DNA of 36,668 nucleotides from Bryobacterales bacterium (GCA_016713735.1 JADJOP010000036.1:1-36668), one strand, 5' to 3'; shown: positions 1-8,234, counted from the first letter of the stretch. The notes: a model not told the origin generated them from the letters alone. Program-made: numbers and translations.

Positions 1-663
1 GGGCGCGAAGATTCCGATCGTGTAAATCTGCGCGCTCGACCGCCCGGCCATCTCCAACACCTCGGCCAGCGTGCGCTCGCTGCATTCGCCGCCGTCACTG
101 ATGATGATGATCACCTTCTTCTCCGGGCCCCTCGGCCGACGGTTGCTCAGCGCGCGCAGCCGTCGTGAAACGCGTTGGTCTGCCCGGAAACAGAACCCTC
201 AGGATGGCCGCCTCCAGGTGCTCCGGCCGGTTTGGCCAGCCGCATCCGCGGCGGCAATCCCCAGCGTCACCTTCTCGTGAAGTTGACGACGAACATCCAG
301 TCCTCCGCCTTGATCCAGTGCGCAAAGCTGCGCGCGGCGATCACCTCGGGCAGCTTTTTGCGCATGCTGCCGCTGTGGTCCACCACCAGCCCGACTGTGA
401 CAGGAATATCTTCGTGACTGAATAGTCGCACCTTTTGCCGTTCGCCGTCTTCCGCACCTCGAAATCCTGATCGGTCAGATTACGGCAAACTATGCATCCC
501 GGTCCCGCACGGTGACGGCCACAACTGCACAGGTCCACCTGCGGAAACCTCGTAGGGACGCAGCGTCACCTCATCAGTGGCCGTCGTGGCTTGAGGATGA
601 CCTCGCCGGCGATGGCGGGCAACAACGCACTGCCAGCGCGGCGATCCACAGTGCGCGCGCCAT
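1..663 (-). CDS. VWFA-domain secreted protein (acidobacterial VWFA-related type), partial, frameshifted
   Basis: The reading runs off the left edge and is broken into several frames. The ATG at 663 follows a GAGGAG ribosome site and opens a hydrophobic signal peptide (MARALWIAALAV). The next segment contains NLTDQDFEVR, the conserved N-terminal lead-in of VWFA-related proteins common in Acidobacteria. It is followed by VTVGLVVDHSGSM, where DxSGS is the MIDAS metal-binding motif of von Willebrand A domains. Near the left edge, VIIIISDGGE is the second MIDAS strand. The protein is probably exported and binds a ligand or partner, but the substrate is unknown. It starts immediately after the malic enzyme on the same strand, so the two may be co-transcribed. 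At least three frame changes are needed and no single long frame exists. I treat them as sequence errors because the motifs are well kept. Confidence 0.72.
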
Positions 664-676
664 ACTCGGCTCCTCA

Positions 677-2415
677 GCAGCATGCCTGAACGGCGGTAAT
701 CCGGCTGCCACATCGCGTCCTGAACCTGCTGCACGATGTCGCATCGAGCACGGCCCTGGCCAAGCCTCGGTTACAGCGGCTACCGGCCACCGCCACCGTC
801 ATGGAGATGCTGCGAAGATCGACCACCTGCGGCAGCTTGTACCCAGCAGCGCCCCGGTTGGCGCACGGTCACCATCTTCGATAACGCGCTGGCCGCCGCC
901 GCGAACATGCCATCGCTGATCTTGCTCGCTTGGGAAACGATCGCGCTGAAGGCCAGCCCAGGGTAGAAGCATGGCGTTGCTCACCTGAGCCACCACGTAG
1001 GTGACGCCCTTGTAAGTGACGGCGCGAACGATGGCGCCCGTGGCGACAACGCGCGTCCTTCGGTCCAGGCGAGAAGATCGGTAGGGTTGGCGGCCTCAGA
1101 TCGCGCCGCCGGGTTGACAGTGTACGAAAATGACCGGCCGTGCCGTTCGCCGCCACTCGCGAACGATCCGTCAGTGAAACTGCCGGCGTCGGTGGAGGCG
1201 CCAATCAGAATGGTCGGCTTCACCCGGTGCACCACCTCCGCCAGCGTCACGCTATCTCCGGCCCTGTCCGCTTCCAGACGGTGCCTTCCGTGGCCGGCCT
1301 GCGTAGGCCCTCTGATGTGGCCCAGGCTGCCGTCCATGGAGGCGGTGAGTGGGCTCCGGCCGGTCCACACACCAGAAGCGCCTCGCCGCCTCCTCCTTCG
1401 ACAGCCCCTCGCGCACCATCGCGTCGCCTTTTGCAACTGATCGGCGATCCCCATTCCGCCGTCCCGCGCCATGGATGACAATGCGCTGATTGCGGAGCGG
1501 TGTGCCGCAGGCGCGCACGGCTGAGATCACCGCCGCCAGCGTGATCGCGCCGGTGCCCTGCATGTCGTCATTGAACGTGCAGATCCGGCCGCGATACCTC
1601 TCCAGAATGCGCCGCCCGTTCTCCGGCGCGAAGTCCTCCCATTGCAGCAGCGCCTTGGGGAAGAGCTTCGTCACCACCTTCACATAGGTGTCGATGAACT
1701 CGTCGTAGCGCTCGCCGCGACCGCGGGCGTGCCGGTTGCCGATGTACATCGGATCATCCAGCAGGCCTTCCCGGTTGGTGCCCACATCCAGCATCACCGG
1801 GAATCACTCGCGTCGGGTCCACGCCGCCCGCCGCCGTGTAGATGGCCAGCTTGCCGATCGAAACCTCAATGCCGCCCACACCCCAGTCGCCAATGCCCAG
1901 AATCTGCTCGGCGTCCGTGGCTAGTATCAAATCGATTTCGCCCGGCCCGGCGCCCAGGTTGGCAAACGCCTCTTCAATCTTGTCGGCGTGGTCGATTGAC
2001 GGGTACACACCGCGCGGCGGCCGGCATTCATGATGGTATTGCTCCATCGCCGGCCCACCGTCAAATCGTTCACAATCGGAATCATCTCGCGCAGATGCTC
2101 GGTGAACAGCCGGTAGAAGAGCACCTCGTTGCGGTCATGCAGCGCAGTGAGGTAGATGTTTTTGCTGAGCGCATCCGGCAGCCGTTCATATTGGAAGTAG
2201 GCGCGTTTCACTTGCGTGCTCAGCGTGCTGATCTCGGGCGGCAGCAACCCGGTCAGTCCCAGCGCACTCCGCTCTTCGGCCGTGAACGCCGTTCCTTTGT
2301 TGAGCAGAGGCGAATTGAGCAGGGCAAGCCCGCGCGCCTTGGTTTCCCAGTGGCCATCTTTGTTTGGCCGATGCTTCGTCATCGGAGCCAGGAGTGGAAT
2401 AATTCTTTGCCGCAT
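677..2415 (-). CDS. maeA: NAD-type malic enzyme (malate oxidoreductase, decarboxylating), frameshifted
   Basis: This enzyme converts malate to pyruvate and CO2 with reduction of NAD(P). The ATG at 2415 has a GAGAGG ribosome site 7 bases upstream. In order the frames give the N-terminal malic domain (RGLALLNSPLLNKGTAF, GLLPPEI, LTALHDRNEVLFYRL), then LATDAEQILGIGDWGVGG and GKLAIYTAAGG, then MLDVGTNREGLLDDP, the metal-binding WEDFAPENG, the family signature TFNDDMQGTGAITL, and the C-terminal NAD-binding part (VKPTILIGAST, VLSNPAARSEANPTDL, AQVSNAMLxPG). The total is about 580 residues, slightly above the usual 540-570. Frame changes near 2050, 1798, 1470 and 1430 and several below 1200 can mostly be repaired by one base in a short C or G run (for example CCC for CC near 1798). 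The exact stop is uncertain and lies near 677, about 14 bases before the next gene. Confidence 0.9.
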
Positions 2416-2496
2416 GTCGCTGCCTCTCTACCCTGATTCGCTCCCGCGCGGCGTACTGGAAGCAATGCGCCGCGCGGCAGGATCCACAATTGGCGG

Positions 2497-3279
2497 CTAG
2501 ATCCGTTTCGATGCTGCACGCAGCGCGAAGGCGCCGCCCAGCATGGCGAGGCCAAGCAGCCCCATTAGCGGCAGGTTGCTCGCCGTGGCCGGCAACATCG
2601 GCTCCGCTTCATTCGATGTGCCCGTGGCAGGCCCAGTCGAAGGCGCAGGCGCGGAGGCCACTTCCATCTCGGCGGCCGGCGGCGGCGTCACCACCTCGGC
2701 CAATTGCACTTCCTCCCCCGTCGGCTTGATGGCCATGATCGGGGCACGCTTCAGCTCCACCACCACCGGCTCATCCACTGACTGGATGGGCTTGGTCACT
2801 TCCATCGGCATCTCGGCGGGAGTGAAGAGCACAGGGACATTCGTCGTCTTGGCCAGTTCGATTGCCTTGGCCTTCGGATATACGGAACTCCTCACCCCAG
2901 TTGCGCCCGGGTAGAACCACGCCCGCAGCGCTTCCGGCTGTCCGGCCGGCCGCTCACGGAACGTGACCACCGTCTTGTCGGTGGCTCGCATGCGGTAGTT
3001 CGGAATCGCCAGAATCGTCGCGTAGACCGTCTTTTCGTCCTTGCTGAAGATCTGCACGATGTGGCGGTCCGACAGCGAGTCCATGATCTTGAACACATAG
3101 GTGCCGGCCGGCAACACGCCCCATCCGGCAAGGTGGACCCCTGGAATTTCCACAGGCCCGCTAAACGTTATGGTGGTCTTCCGGTTCCAGGCGTCGGCCT
3201 GGACGGCAGGCGTCAGCAGGGCGGCCATCACCGCCAAGCCACACACCGTTGTCGCTGCTTTGATTAACTTCATCGTCAT
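2497..3279 (-). CDS. Secreted protein with an LPxTG-like C-terminal sorting tail
   Basis: The frame is intact, 260 residues. An N-terminal signal peptide (residues 1-28, ending near PAVQA) precedes a beta-rich domain at about 30-125 (TTITFSGPVEIPGV, LPAGTYVFKIMDS, YRMRATDKTVVTF). I recognise this as a type common in Acidobacteria but with no known function. A proline/alanine-rich linker follows. The C-terminus is LPATAS, a hydrophobic helix (NLPLMGLLGLAMLGGAFAL) and a basic end (RAASKRI), which has the layout of a sortase or exosortase-type sorting signal. A start at 3273 is equally possible. The promoter region holds a -24/-12 match at 3361-3376 and a double palindrome at 3469-3502, so control by sigma54 and the EBP encoded next door is likely. 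No sortase is visible in this window. Confidence 0.8.
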   Translation of the reverse strand: MTMKLIKAATTVCGLAVMAALLTPAVQADAWNRKTTITFSGPVEIPGVHLAGWGVLPAGTYVFKIMDSLSDRHIVQIFSKDEKTVYATILAIPNYRMRATDKTVVTFRERPAGQPEALRAWFYPGATGVRSSVYPKAKAIELAKTTNVPVLFTPAEMPMEVTKPIQSVDEPVVVELKRAPIMAIKPTGEEVQLAEVVTPPPAAEMEVASAPAPSTGPATGTSNEAEPMLPATASNLPLMGLLGLAMLGGAFALRAASKRI

Positions 3280-3360
3280 TCTTTCTTTCCGTTGTTCCCA
3301 ACTCTTCCGACCGCCGCTGTGCCAAGGTGGCCCACCGGCAGGTCTTGGCGGTCTAGTCCC

Positions 3361-3376
3361 GCAATCTCTGTTCCAG
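3361..3376 (-). promoter_or_regulatory. Sigma54 -24/-12 promoter for the LPxTG-like gene
   Basis: The minus strand reads CTGGAACAGAGATTGC. It has TGGAAC at -24 (5 of 6 to TGGCAC), a 5-base spacer and TTGC at -12, with the required GG-N10-GC spacing. The predicted transcript start is about 70 bases upstream of the ATG at 3279. A double palindrome lies about 95 bases further upstream. Confidence 0.7.
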
Positions 3377-3468
3377 GCATTTGAAGCGCCATTTCTTCAA
3401 GTACGTTTCCGCCTCATGACTGCCTGCTCCGGGCATCTCTCCCTCTTGCAGCCTGCCCGAGTAAGAAC

Positions 3469-3502
3469 TGACCGCGTAGGGTCATTTGGCCAAATCCGGT
3501 CA
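3469..3502. promoter_or_regulatory. Double palindrome UAS1 (enhancer-binding site)
   Basis: It contains TGACCGCGTAGGGTCA and TGGCCAAATCCGGTCA separated by TT. Each half is TGACC-N6-GGTCA, with one mismatch in the second. The 34-bp module has the same geometry as four others in the window. It lies upstream of the -24/-12 site at 3361-3376. The nearby EBP is the natural candidate to bind it, which is inference. Confidence 0.75.
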
Positions 3503-3610
3503 GCCCGGGCTCTTGCCGCCTTGAGCCAGTTCCAACTGTCGTTCGCATAGAAAATAGGCCTGCCCCAGTTGCCTGTGCGCTTCGCAAACTCGAAGTGCAC
3601 GTCCGGCGCA

Positions 3611-3799
3611 TCACCCGATTCGATACGAACCGAGTCCACCCCACACTCCCGTCGCCTGCAAAATCCACAGGCAGACGAAAACCACAACCACCACGTTGAG
3701 AATTGTCTTAATGCTCGAAGCCATCGGAATGTACTGATTGATCAGGTACAATCCCACGCCGATGACGATCAGCATCACGACAAGATTGATTAGAGGCAT
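3611..3799 (-). CDS. Small two-helix membrane protein, Thivi_2564-like
   Basis: This is a 62-residue protein. The start at 3799 is chosen because GGGAGAAG lies 5 bases upstream and the sequence then begins MPLINLVVMLIVIGVGLYLI, the typical opening of the family. Two hydrophobic helices (about 3-20 and 33-50) flank the conserved NQYIPMASSIKTILN loop. The function of this family is unknown. It is a small inner-membrane protein often found among envelope-stress genes. A longer upstream reading frame exists but has no ribosome site and would run through the promoter. A -24/-12 promoter (3827-3842) and a double palindrome (3906-3939) lie directly upstream, divergent from the EBP gene. Confidence 0.85.
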   Translation of the reverse strand: MPLINLVVMLIVIGVGLYLINQYIPMASSIKTILNVVVVVFVCLWILQATGVWGGLGSYRIG

Positions 3800-3826
3800 G
3801 TATCTTCTCCCTTCGGCTATAAACTT

Positions 3827-3842
3827 GCACTCTACTGCCCAA
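3827..3842 (-). promoter_or_regulatory. Sigma54 -24/-12 promoter for the small membrane protein
   Basis: The minus strand reads TTGGGCAGTAGAGTGCAA, with GG-N10-GC spacing and GTGC at -12. The predicted start is about 18 bases before the ATG at 3799, leaving room for the GGGAGAAG ribosome site. UAS2 is about 65 bases upstream. Confidence 0.7.
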
Positions 3843-3905
3843 TGCACACAGCAGGTAACTACCTCATGAAATGGACGTCCGGTGCACAGGGTGGGGCACG
3901 CCGGC

Positions 3906-3939
3906 TGACCCCCGCTTGCCGGATGACCAAATACGGTCA
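3906..3939. promoter_or_regulatory. Double palindrome UAS2 between the small membrane gene and the EBP gene
   Basis: The proximal-to-EBP half is perfect (TGACCAAATACGGTCA, 3924-3939). Exactly 18 bases before it, another TGACC (3906-3910) starts a degraded half whose right arm is TGCCG. The site sits in the divergent intergenic region, so it can serve the minus-strand membrane gene and also autoregulate the EBP. Confidence 0.7.
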
Positions 3940-4019
3940 ATTCAGGGATGGCGCCCATCGCCATTGGTGCTAGCATGAATGCAGGCTACGGTGATCCACA
4001 GCGGGAAGGTGGAATGTAG

Positions 4020-6127
4020 ATGTCCTCCCCTGGCCCACAGTCAGAGGCCTCCGGCTGGCTTCATCAAAACGGCCCCCAAGAGTTGGAACTCCTCTTCCGG
4101 GCGATTGTCTTTCATCCTTCCTCGCCGATCCTCATTGCCGATAACGACGGCCAATCCCACGACGCAAGCATCGGCGTTCGCAAATTGCTCGGACTCCCGC
4201 GGGAGCAATCATGGCCGCCGCATCGAGGAGTTCGCTGACCCCCTCTTCAAACCGCAATCTCAAGCTCTGGCCAGCACTGCAGGACCGCGGTGAACTGGAG
4301 GGCACTCTCCGCCTGCTCGGCCCCGATGGATGCCCAAGAGAGGTCGAGTACAAGGCGAAGGGGAATGTGCTGCCTGTGCGGCACGTCCTGGTGCTCCGAG
4401 ACAAAAGCGCCGCCCCTGAAACCCAGCCTGACTCGGCCGAGAGCATTCCCTCCTGGGTGCAGGACTACGCTCTTTACCTGCTCGATACCGGCGGACGGAT
4501 CGCCGCCTGGTATGCCGGAGCAACACGGATTTACGGCTTTGAGGCCGCGGAAGCCCTCGGCATGGATCTCTCCCTGCTCTATCCCGCCGACGTTTCCCTG
4601 CCAGGCCACCTTGCCGAGGAATGCAGCCGCGCGTTGGTGGAAGGCCACGTGGGGTCGGAGGGCTGGCAATGCCGCAAAGACGGCTCCCGATTTTGGGCCA
4701 ATGCCATCACCATGGCCCTCAAGGATGGCAGCGGCCACCTGCAGGGCTTTGCTAGAGTTGTCCGAGACTTTACCCAGCGCCACGATCGGGACGAGAAACT
4801 GCGCCGCAGCCGCGCTCGCATTCGCCCGATTCCGGCGGAATCGACCATTGCCGGCATCGCCTCAGGAGGGTTTGACCGCGTGCCGGAGGTGAGTGACGCT
4901 CTGCTTGAATTGGTGGGATACGATCGCGAGGATCTCGCCGAAGGGCGGTTTCAATGGGCCGATCTCACGCCGCAGGAGTACACCCCCCTCGATGAGCTGG
5001 CCCACGAGGAAGGGTTGTGTTTCGGCGCCTGTACCCCGTACGAGAAGGAACTCATCCGCAAGGACGGCGCTCATGTTCCCGTGCTCGTGGTCACCGCCGT
5101 ACTTAAAATCGCCCCGTTTCGCTGGATCACCTTTGTCCAGGACCTCCGCGAGCGCGAGCGCTTCGAGCGCATCGACAGTCAGGAGTCCGAGCTCACGGGC
5201 GATTTCAAGGAGATCGTCGGCTGCAGCGCCGCACTGCGCCGTGTACAGCAACAGGTGGAGGTCGTCGCTCCCACTGATGCCACGGTCCTCATCCTCGGCG
5301 AAACCGGCACCGGCAAGGAACTGGTAGCCCGCGCCATCCATAGCATGAGCCCGCGCGCGAACCTCCCCTTCATCACGCTCAATTGCGCGGCCATCCCCAC
5401 GGGACTACTGGAAAGCGAATTGTTTGGTTACGAACGCGGGGCCTTCACCGGCGCGTTGTCACAGAAGATCGGCCGCTTCGAGATGGCCCATCGCGGCACT
5501 CTCTTCCTCGACGAGGTGGGAGACATTCCGCTGGATCTCCAGCCCAAACTCCTCCGCGCGCTGCAGGAGAAATCGTTCGAGCGCCTGGGCGGCGTCAAGA
5601 CCATCCCCATCGACGTCCGTCTCGTTGCCGCCACCAACCGCAATCTCGCTCAGATGATGGGCGACAAGCTCTTCCGTGGCGACCTCTACTGCCGCTTGCG
5701 CCTCTTCCCCATCACCACCCCGCCCCTGCGCGATCGTCCTGAAGACATCCCCGTCCTGGCCCGCCACCTCGTCAAGAAATACGCCACTGAGATGGGCCGC
5801 AACATCGAGAAGATCCCCACGGATACCATGCGCGCCCTCACCGGTTGGCGGTGGCCGGGCAACGTGCGGGAACTGGAGAACTTCATCGAACGCTCGGTCA
5901 TCCTCTCCACGGGCTCCAGTCTGCGCGCTCCGGTTGCCGAGTTGCGCCCGGACTCCGCGTCCTTCGGCAGCGACACCACGCTGGAGCACATGGAGCGTGA
6001 GCACATCCTGCGCGTACTGCGCGAATGTGGAGGCGTGGTCAGCACCGCCGCCGTTCGCCTCGGCCTGCACCGCACCACACTGAACGCCATGATGCAAAAA
6101 CTCGGCGTCTCGCGGAAAGATATCTAA
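4020..6127 (+). CDS. Sigma54-dependent enhancer-binding regulator with three PAS domains
   Basis: This activator remodels RNA polymerase-sigma54 by ATP hydrolysis. The ATG at 4020 follows AAGGTGG. The first PAS-like domain (ELELLFRAIVFHPSSPILIADNDG) lies in a different frame. Frame changes near 4205 and 4255 are needed to reach the long frame that runs to 6127. A second PAS (DYALYLLDTGGRIAAWYAGA) and a third (VSDALLELVGYDREDL) follow. The AAA+ domain has Walker A GETGTGKE (residue about 363 counting from 4211), the sigma54-contact loop GAFTGA (about 410), Walker B TLFLDEVGD and the arginine-rich region PLRDRPEDIPVLARHL. The C-terminus is a Fis-type helix-turn-helix (TAAVRLGLHRTTLNAMMQKLG). 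There is no receiver domain, so it probably senses a signal through PAS. It is flanked by sigma54-type promoters and palindromic UAS sites and is probably their activator. Confidence 0.9.
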
Positions 6128-6246
6128 CCCGCCGGTCCGCTTCGGCCCTCCTTGCTCGCGCACGCTCTGGCTGTCGATCGTTAAGCCTCGGATCGAATCG
6201 GGCGAGCCATACGCCCCGCCCCACCTCTTTCTGCACGCCCGCCGAT

Positions 6247-6262
6247 TGGCCTCAATCGTGCA
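6247..6262 (+). promoter_or_regulatory. Sigma54 -24/-12 promoter for csbD
   Basis: It reads TTGGCCTCAATCGTGCAT: TGGCCT, 5-base spacer, GTGC, with exact GG-N10-GC spacing. The -12 block CGTGCAT is shared with the promoters at 7913 and 8235. The predicted start is about 20 bases before the ATG at 6294. No double palindrome is visible upstream, so the enhancer for this one is unclear. Confidence 0.65.
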
Positions 6263-6293
6263 TACAGCAGAAGTGCAGCCGATCGGAGGTCCT

Positions 6294-6514
6294 ATGCACT
6301 GGGATGAAATCGAAGGCAAGTGGAACGAACTCGCCGGCGGCGCGTCTGGGCCAAGCTTACCGAGGACGATTGGAAGTCCATCAGCGGCAAGAAGGAACAA
6401 CTCGCCGCGCGTATCCAGCAGCGCTATGGCATGGAACTCAGCGAGGCGGAGAAACAGGTGGAAAAATGGGCGCGCGGGCTTATGGAAACCGTCCGCGTCT
6501 CCAAAGCGAAGTGA
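6294..6514 (+). CDS. csbD: CsbD family stress protein (one frameshift)
   Basis: The start at 6294 follows a strong GGAGG ribosome site (6285-6289) and gives MHWDEIEGKWNELAGG, the typical CsbD opening. A one-base shift near 6342 then joins RVWAKLTEDDWKSISGKKE and the remainder to the stop at 6514, giving about 73 residues, slightly above the usual 60-70. CsbD proteins are small helical general stress proteins whose molecular role is unresolved. The gene follows the EBP gene on the same strand but has its own -24/-12 match at 6247-6262. Confidence 0.85.
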
Positions 6515-6537
6515 CGGGGCCGCACCACGGCGGCCCC

Positions 6538-6571
6538 TGACCGTGCGCCGTCATCTGACCGCGGATGGTCA
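6538..6571. promoter_or_regulatory. Double palindrome UAS3 between csbD and the 6616 gene
   Basis: It contains TGACCGTGCGCCGTCA (one mismatch in the right arm) and TGACCGCGGATGGTCA (perfect) separated by TC. It begins just after the csbD stop and ends 44 bases before the ATG at 6616. Only a weak -24/-12 candidate (CGGCGC-TCCAG-GCGC, from 6576) lies between it and the gene. Confidence 0.7.
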
Positions 6572-6615
6572 TTCCCGGCGCTCCAGGCGCGTTTGCTCGC
6601 TGAAAGGCGGACACT

Positions 6616-6977
6616 ATGGCTCATCAGGGAACCATCCTCGTCGCGCCCGGCACGCTGCTGCCGGAGTGTCTCCAACTGGAAGAGAGCGCACCGAATGTCG
6701 GTTCCTGGCATCTGCTCAAACCGGCGCATGATCCCCAGAAACTCGAGCGGCAGTTGCGCGCCGCCGGGTGAACGTTCTTCTATCTGGCGGATACCCTCTC
6801 CGCGTTGAGCATCAACTTCAACACCGAAAACGCAAGCCAGTCTGCGATTGAACGCCTGATCCGCGCCGCGACGCCTGACCGCAAGTCGACCATGTCCCAG
6901 CCCGGTGTCCTGCGTGTCTCGCCCATCCGCGCCACTCCAGCAGGGCCCCCCGGGCGGGGCCCCCCCAAGCGGACTAG
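6616..6977 (+). CDS. Unrecognised cytoplasmic protein interrupted by an in-frame TGA
   Basis: The ATG at 6616 follows GAAAGGCGG. The reading starts MAHQGTILVAPGTLLPECL, and a coding-like frame continues past a TGA at 6769-6771 (RAAG-stop-TFFYLADTLSALS). The TGA sits where a tryptophan codon (TGG) would fit: I recall related bacterial proteins with a GWTFFYMA-type motif, which is memory and not a search. After residue 51 the frame continues with NFNTENASQSAIERLIRAA, then a further shift near 6900 leads to AHPRHSS and a TAG at 6975. Function unknown. It is probably one gene of about 120 residues with a substitution and a frameshift, or a young pseudogene. It sits directly downstream of UAS3. 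Confidence 0.55.
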
Positions 6978-7248
6978 CCAGCAACACACCCGCCGTCCAC
7001 AGAGCCAGCAGCGACGCCGCGATCGCCCACAAAGTCCAGGATGCCCGGCCGCGGAGCCGCCGCCGATGCGAATCGCGCCACAACTCCACGCCGCCGAAAA
7101 TCAGCGACATCGCGCCAACTCGCCACCAGGCCGAATCCAAAGCCTCAGGCTGGATGCGGGCGATCACCAGACAGTAGAGCAGCCCACCCATGAGGCTGCT
7201 CAGGAAACCGTCCGCGTATGCGCGAAGTGCGGCAAGCGCCATCGTCAT
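6974..7248 (-). CDS. Small membrane protein, downstream of ytxH
   Basis: The ATG at 7248 follows a GGGGGG run that serves as ribosome site, 8 bases after the YtxH stop at 7257, so the two form an operon. The product has at least two hydrophobic helices (FLSSLMGGLLYCLVIARI and LWAIAASLLALWTAGVLLA) with a basic RDSHRRRLRGR segment between them. I do not recognise a family. The 3' end is uncertain: the frame stays open far into the convergent gene. Moving one base in the G/C runs at about 6950-6970 reaches a TAG at 6974-6976, which I take as the likely end (about 91 residues). Confidence 0.55.
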
Positions 7249-7256
7249 CCCCCCGC

Positions 7257-7497
7257 CTACGGGCGCGAACTCACGTCGCCCACTTCCTTCGCGCGATCCA
7301 GGAAATCCTCGCCGCGGGCGCGAACGCGGCCTTCCGCCTCGTCGCCTTGTTCTTGATCCAGTCTTCGCCCTCTTTGAACTTGCGCCCGATCAGCTTCCGC
7401 GTGCCCACTCCTGAGTCAGGTGCGAGCAGAAGAGTCGCTGCCACGCCTGTCGTGACTCCCGCCAGGAAGCACAGCGGCGTGGAGGATGCGAAACCAT
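7257..7497 (-). CDS. YtxH-like membrane protein (frameshifted)
   Basis: The core is TPLCFLAGVTTGVAATLLLAPDSG, a single glycine-rich transmembrane helix followed by APxSG and RKLIGRKFKEGEDWIKNKA, the hallmark of YtxH-domain stress proteins. A ribosome site GAAAGG precedes the ATG at 7497. One missing base next to the start joins it to the core frame. A second shift near 7330 changes the tail from an unlikely arginine-rich reading to a normal helical end with a TAG at 7257. About 80 residues. A -24/-12 promoter at 7537-7553 and a perfect 21-bp palindrome at 7518-7538 lie upstream. It is the first gene of a short minus-strand operon. Confidence 0.7.
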
Positions 7498-7517
7498 TCA
7501 GTTGAACCTTTCGATAT

Positions 7518-7538
7518 CTCTCATGGACTCCATGAGAG
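7518..7538. promoter_or_regulatory. Perfect 21-bp palindrome at the ytxH transcript start
   Basis: The arms CTCTCATGGA and TCCATGAGAG are separated by a single C. The palindrome touches the -12 element of the sigma54 match at 7537-7553 and would cover the predicted transcript start, so it may be an operator or a 5' hairpin of the message. Confidence 0.5.
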
Positions 7539-7553
7539 CAATCCAGCGGCCAC
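7537..7553 (-). promoter_or_regulatory. Sigma54 -24/-12 promoter for ytxH
   Basis: The minus strand reads TGGCCG-CTGGA-TTGC, with GG-N10-GC spacing and a perfect TTGC. Upstream I see only a lone TGACC half-site (minus strand, near 7627), not the full double palindrome. Confidence 0.6.
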
Positions 7554-7722
7554 CAACACCGCGCCCGGCGTCGCGCGATTTGGCGAACGACGTGCTCACG
7601 CCAGGCCGCAACCTCTACCCCCACGGACAGCGGGTCACCAATTCCTAGTTGGGACTCAGCGGTCTGAGGTAGAGTCGGCGCTCTGGGACTCAGCCGGAAT
7701 GTCGGTGCGTCAACCGGAGGAG

Positions 7723-7762
7723 ACGCCGCGTTAGCCTCACGCAAGTGAGGCTAACGCGGCGT
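7723..7762. repeat. Long perfect hairpin with GCAA tetraloop
   Basis: The arm ACGCCGCGTTAGCCTCAC (7723-7740) pairs perfectly over 18 bp with 7745-7762, leaving the loop GCAA, a GNRA tetraloop. No T-run follows on either strand, so it is not a standard intrinsic terminator. It lies between divergent genes, in a 400-base stretch (7554-7912) that otherwise holds no gene I can support. Confidence 0.65.
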
Positions 7763-7912
7763 AGACGGTTCCACGTTGCTCCATCCCTCCACGTCTGTCC
7801 CGCCTGTCAACGGCCCATCCTCAGCCGGCCCACGCATCTCCGCAACAGCTTGCACCTGCACCGGCGCGTCGCGGTCTAACTCACCGCTCCCTTCTCAGTG
7901 CCCGCCTGGTTG

Positions 7913-7928
7913 TGGCATGGCTCGTGCA
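7913..7928 (+). promoter_or_regulatory. Sigma54 -24/-12 promoter for the 7951 small membrane gene
   Basis: It reads TGGCAT-GGCTC-GTGC: 5 of 6 at -24, 3 of 4 at -12, exact spacing, followed by AT as in the 6247 promoter. The transcript start would be near 7939, so translation from the ATG at 7951 is favoured over earlier starts. No double palindrome is visible upstream. Confidence 0.65.
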
Positions 7929-7950
7929 TTACCCGTTCATGAGCGCTGCC

Positions 7951-8121
7951 ATGCAACAAACTTCTTTACCCGGTACGCGGTTCTGGGACGAAAAAGCGAA
8001 AGCCGCCAAGACAGAAAGGGCAGCGGACCGCCATCAAGTGTTCATCCACTTCGCGCTTGTCCTAGCCCTCATCGTGTTTGCCATCGCCGTCTCCACTTTA
8101 CTCGCACGCCTCGGCGGTTAG
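7951..8121 (+). CDS. Small single-helix membrane protein
   Basis: The start at 7951 gives MQQTSLPGTRFWDEKAKAAK, about 56 residues. Starts at 7939 or 7912 are in the same frame, but 7912 lies inside the predicted -24/-12 promoter. A charged N-terminal half is followed by one transmembrane helix (FIHFALVLALIVFAIAVSTLLA) and the short end RLGG. I recognise no family. Its position between YtxH and SYLF genes and its own -24/-12 promoter suggest a role in the same envelope-stress response, which is inference. No clear ribosome site is seen. Confidence 0.55.
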   Translation: MQQTSLPGTRFWDEKAKAAKTERAADRHQVFIHFALVLALIVFAIAVSTLLARLGG

Positions 8122-8135
8122 TCCGCTCACTCCTC

Positions 8136-8169
8136 TGACCACGCCACGTCAATCGACCGTCGGCGGTCA
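8136..8169. promoter_or_regulatory. Double palindrome UAS4 upstream of the SYLF/OmpA operon
   Basis: It contains TGACCACGCCACGTCA and CGACCGTCGGCGGTCA separated by AT, each with one mismatch to TGACC-N6-GGTCA. The 18-base step equals that of the other modules. It lies about 65 bases upstream of the promoter candidate at 8235. Confidence 0.65.
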
Positions 8170-8234
8170 TCCCGCCCCCGTGCTGTTTGCCTCCGTATCG
8201 CGTTCCCCATGAATCGGTTCAACAAACGCCACAT

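Noticed and set aside
3397..3687. Minus-strand frame of 96 codons between the LPxTG-like and small membrane genes
   Set aside because: It runs through UAS1 and has no conserved motif or ribosome site.
6880..6905. TGACC followed by a CGACC near 6880
   Set aside because: The second arm is in direct, not inverted, orientation, and it lies inside coding sequence.
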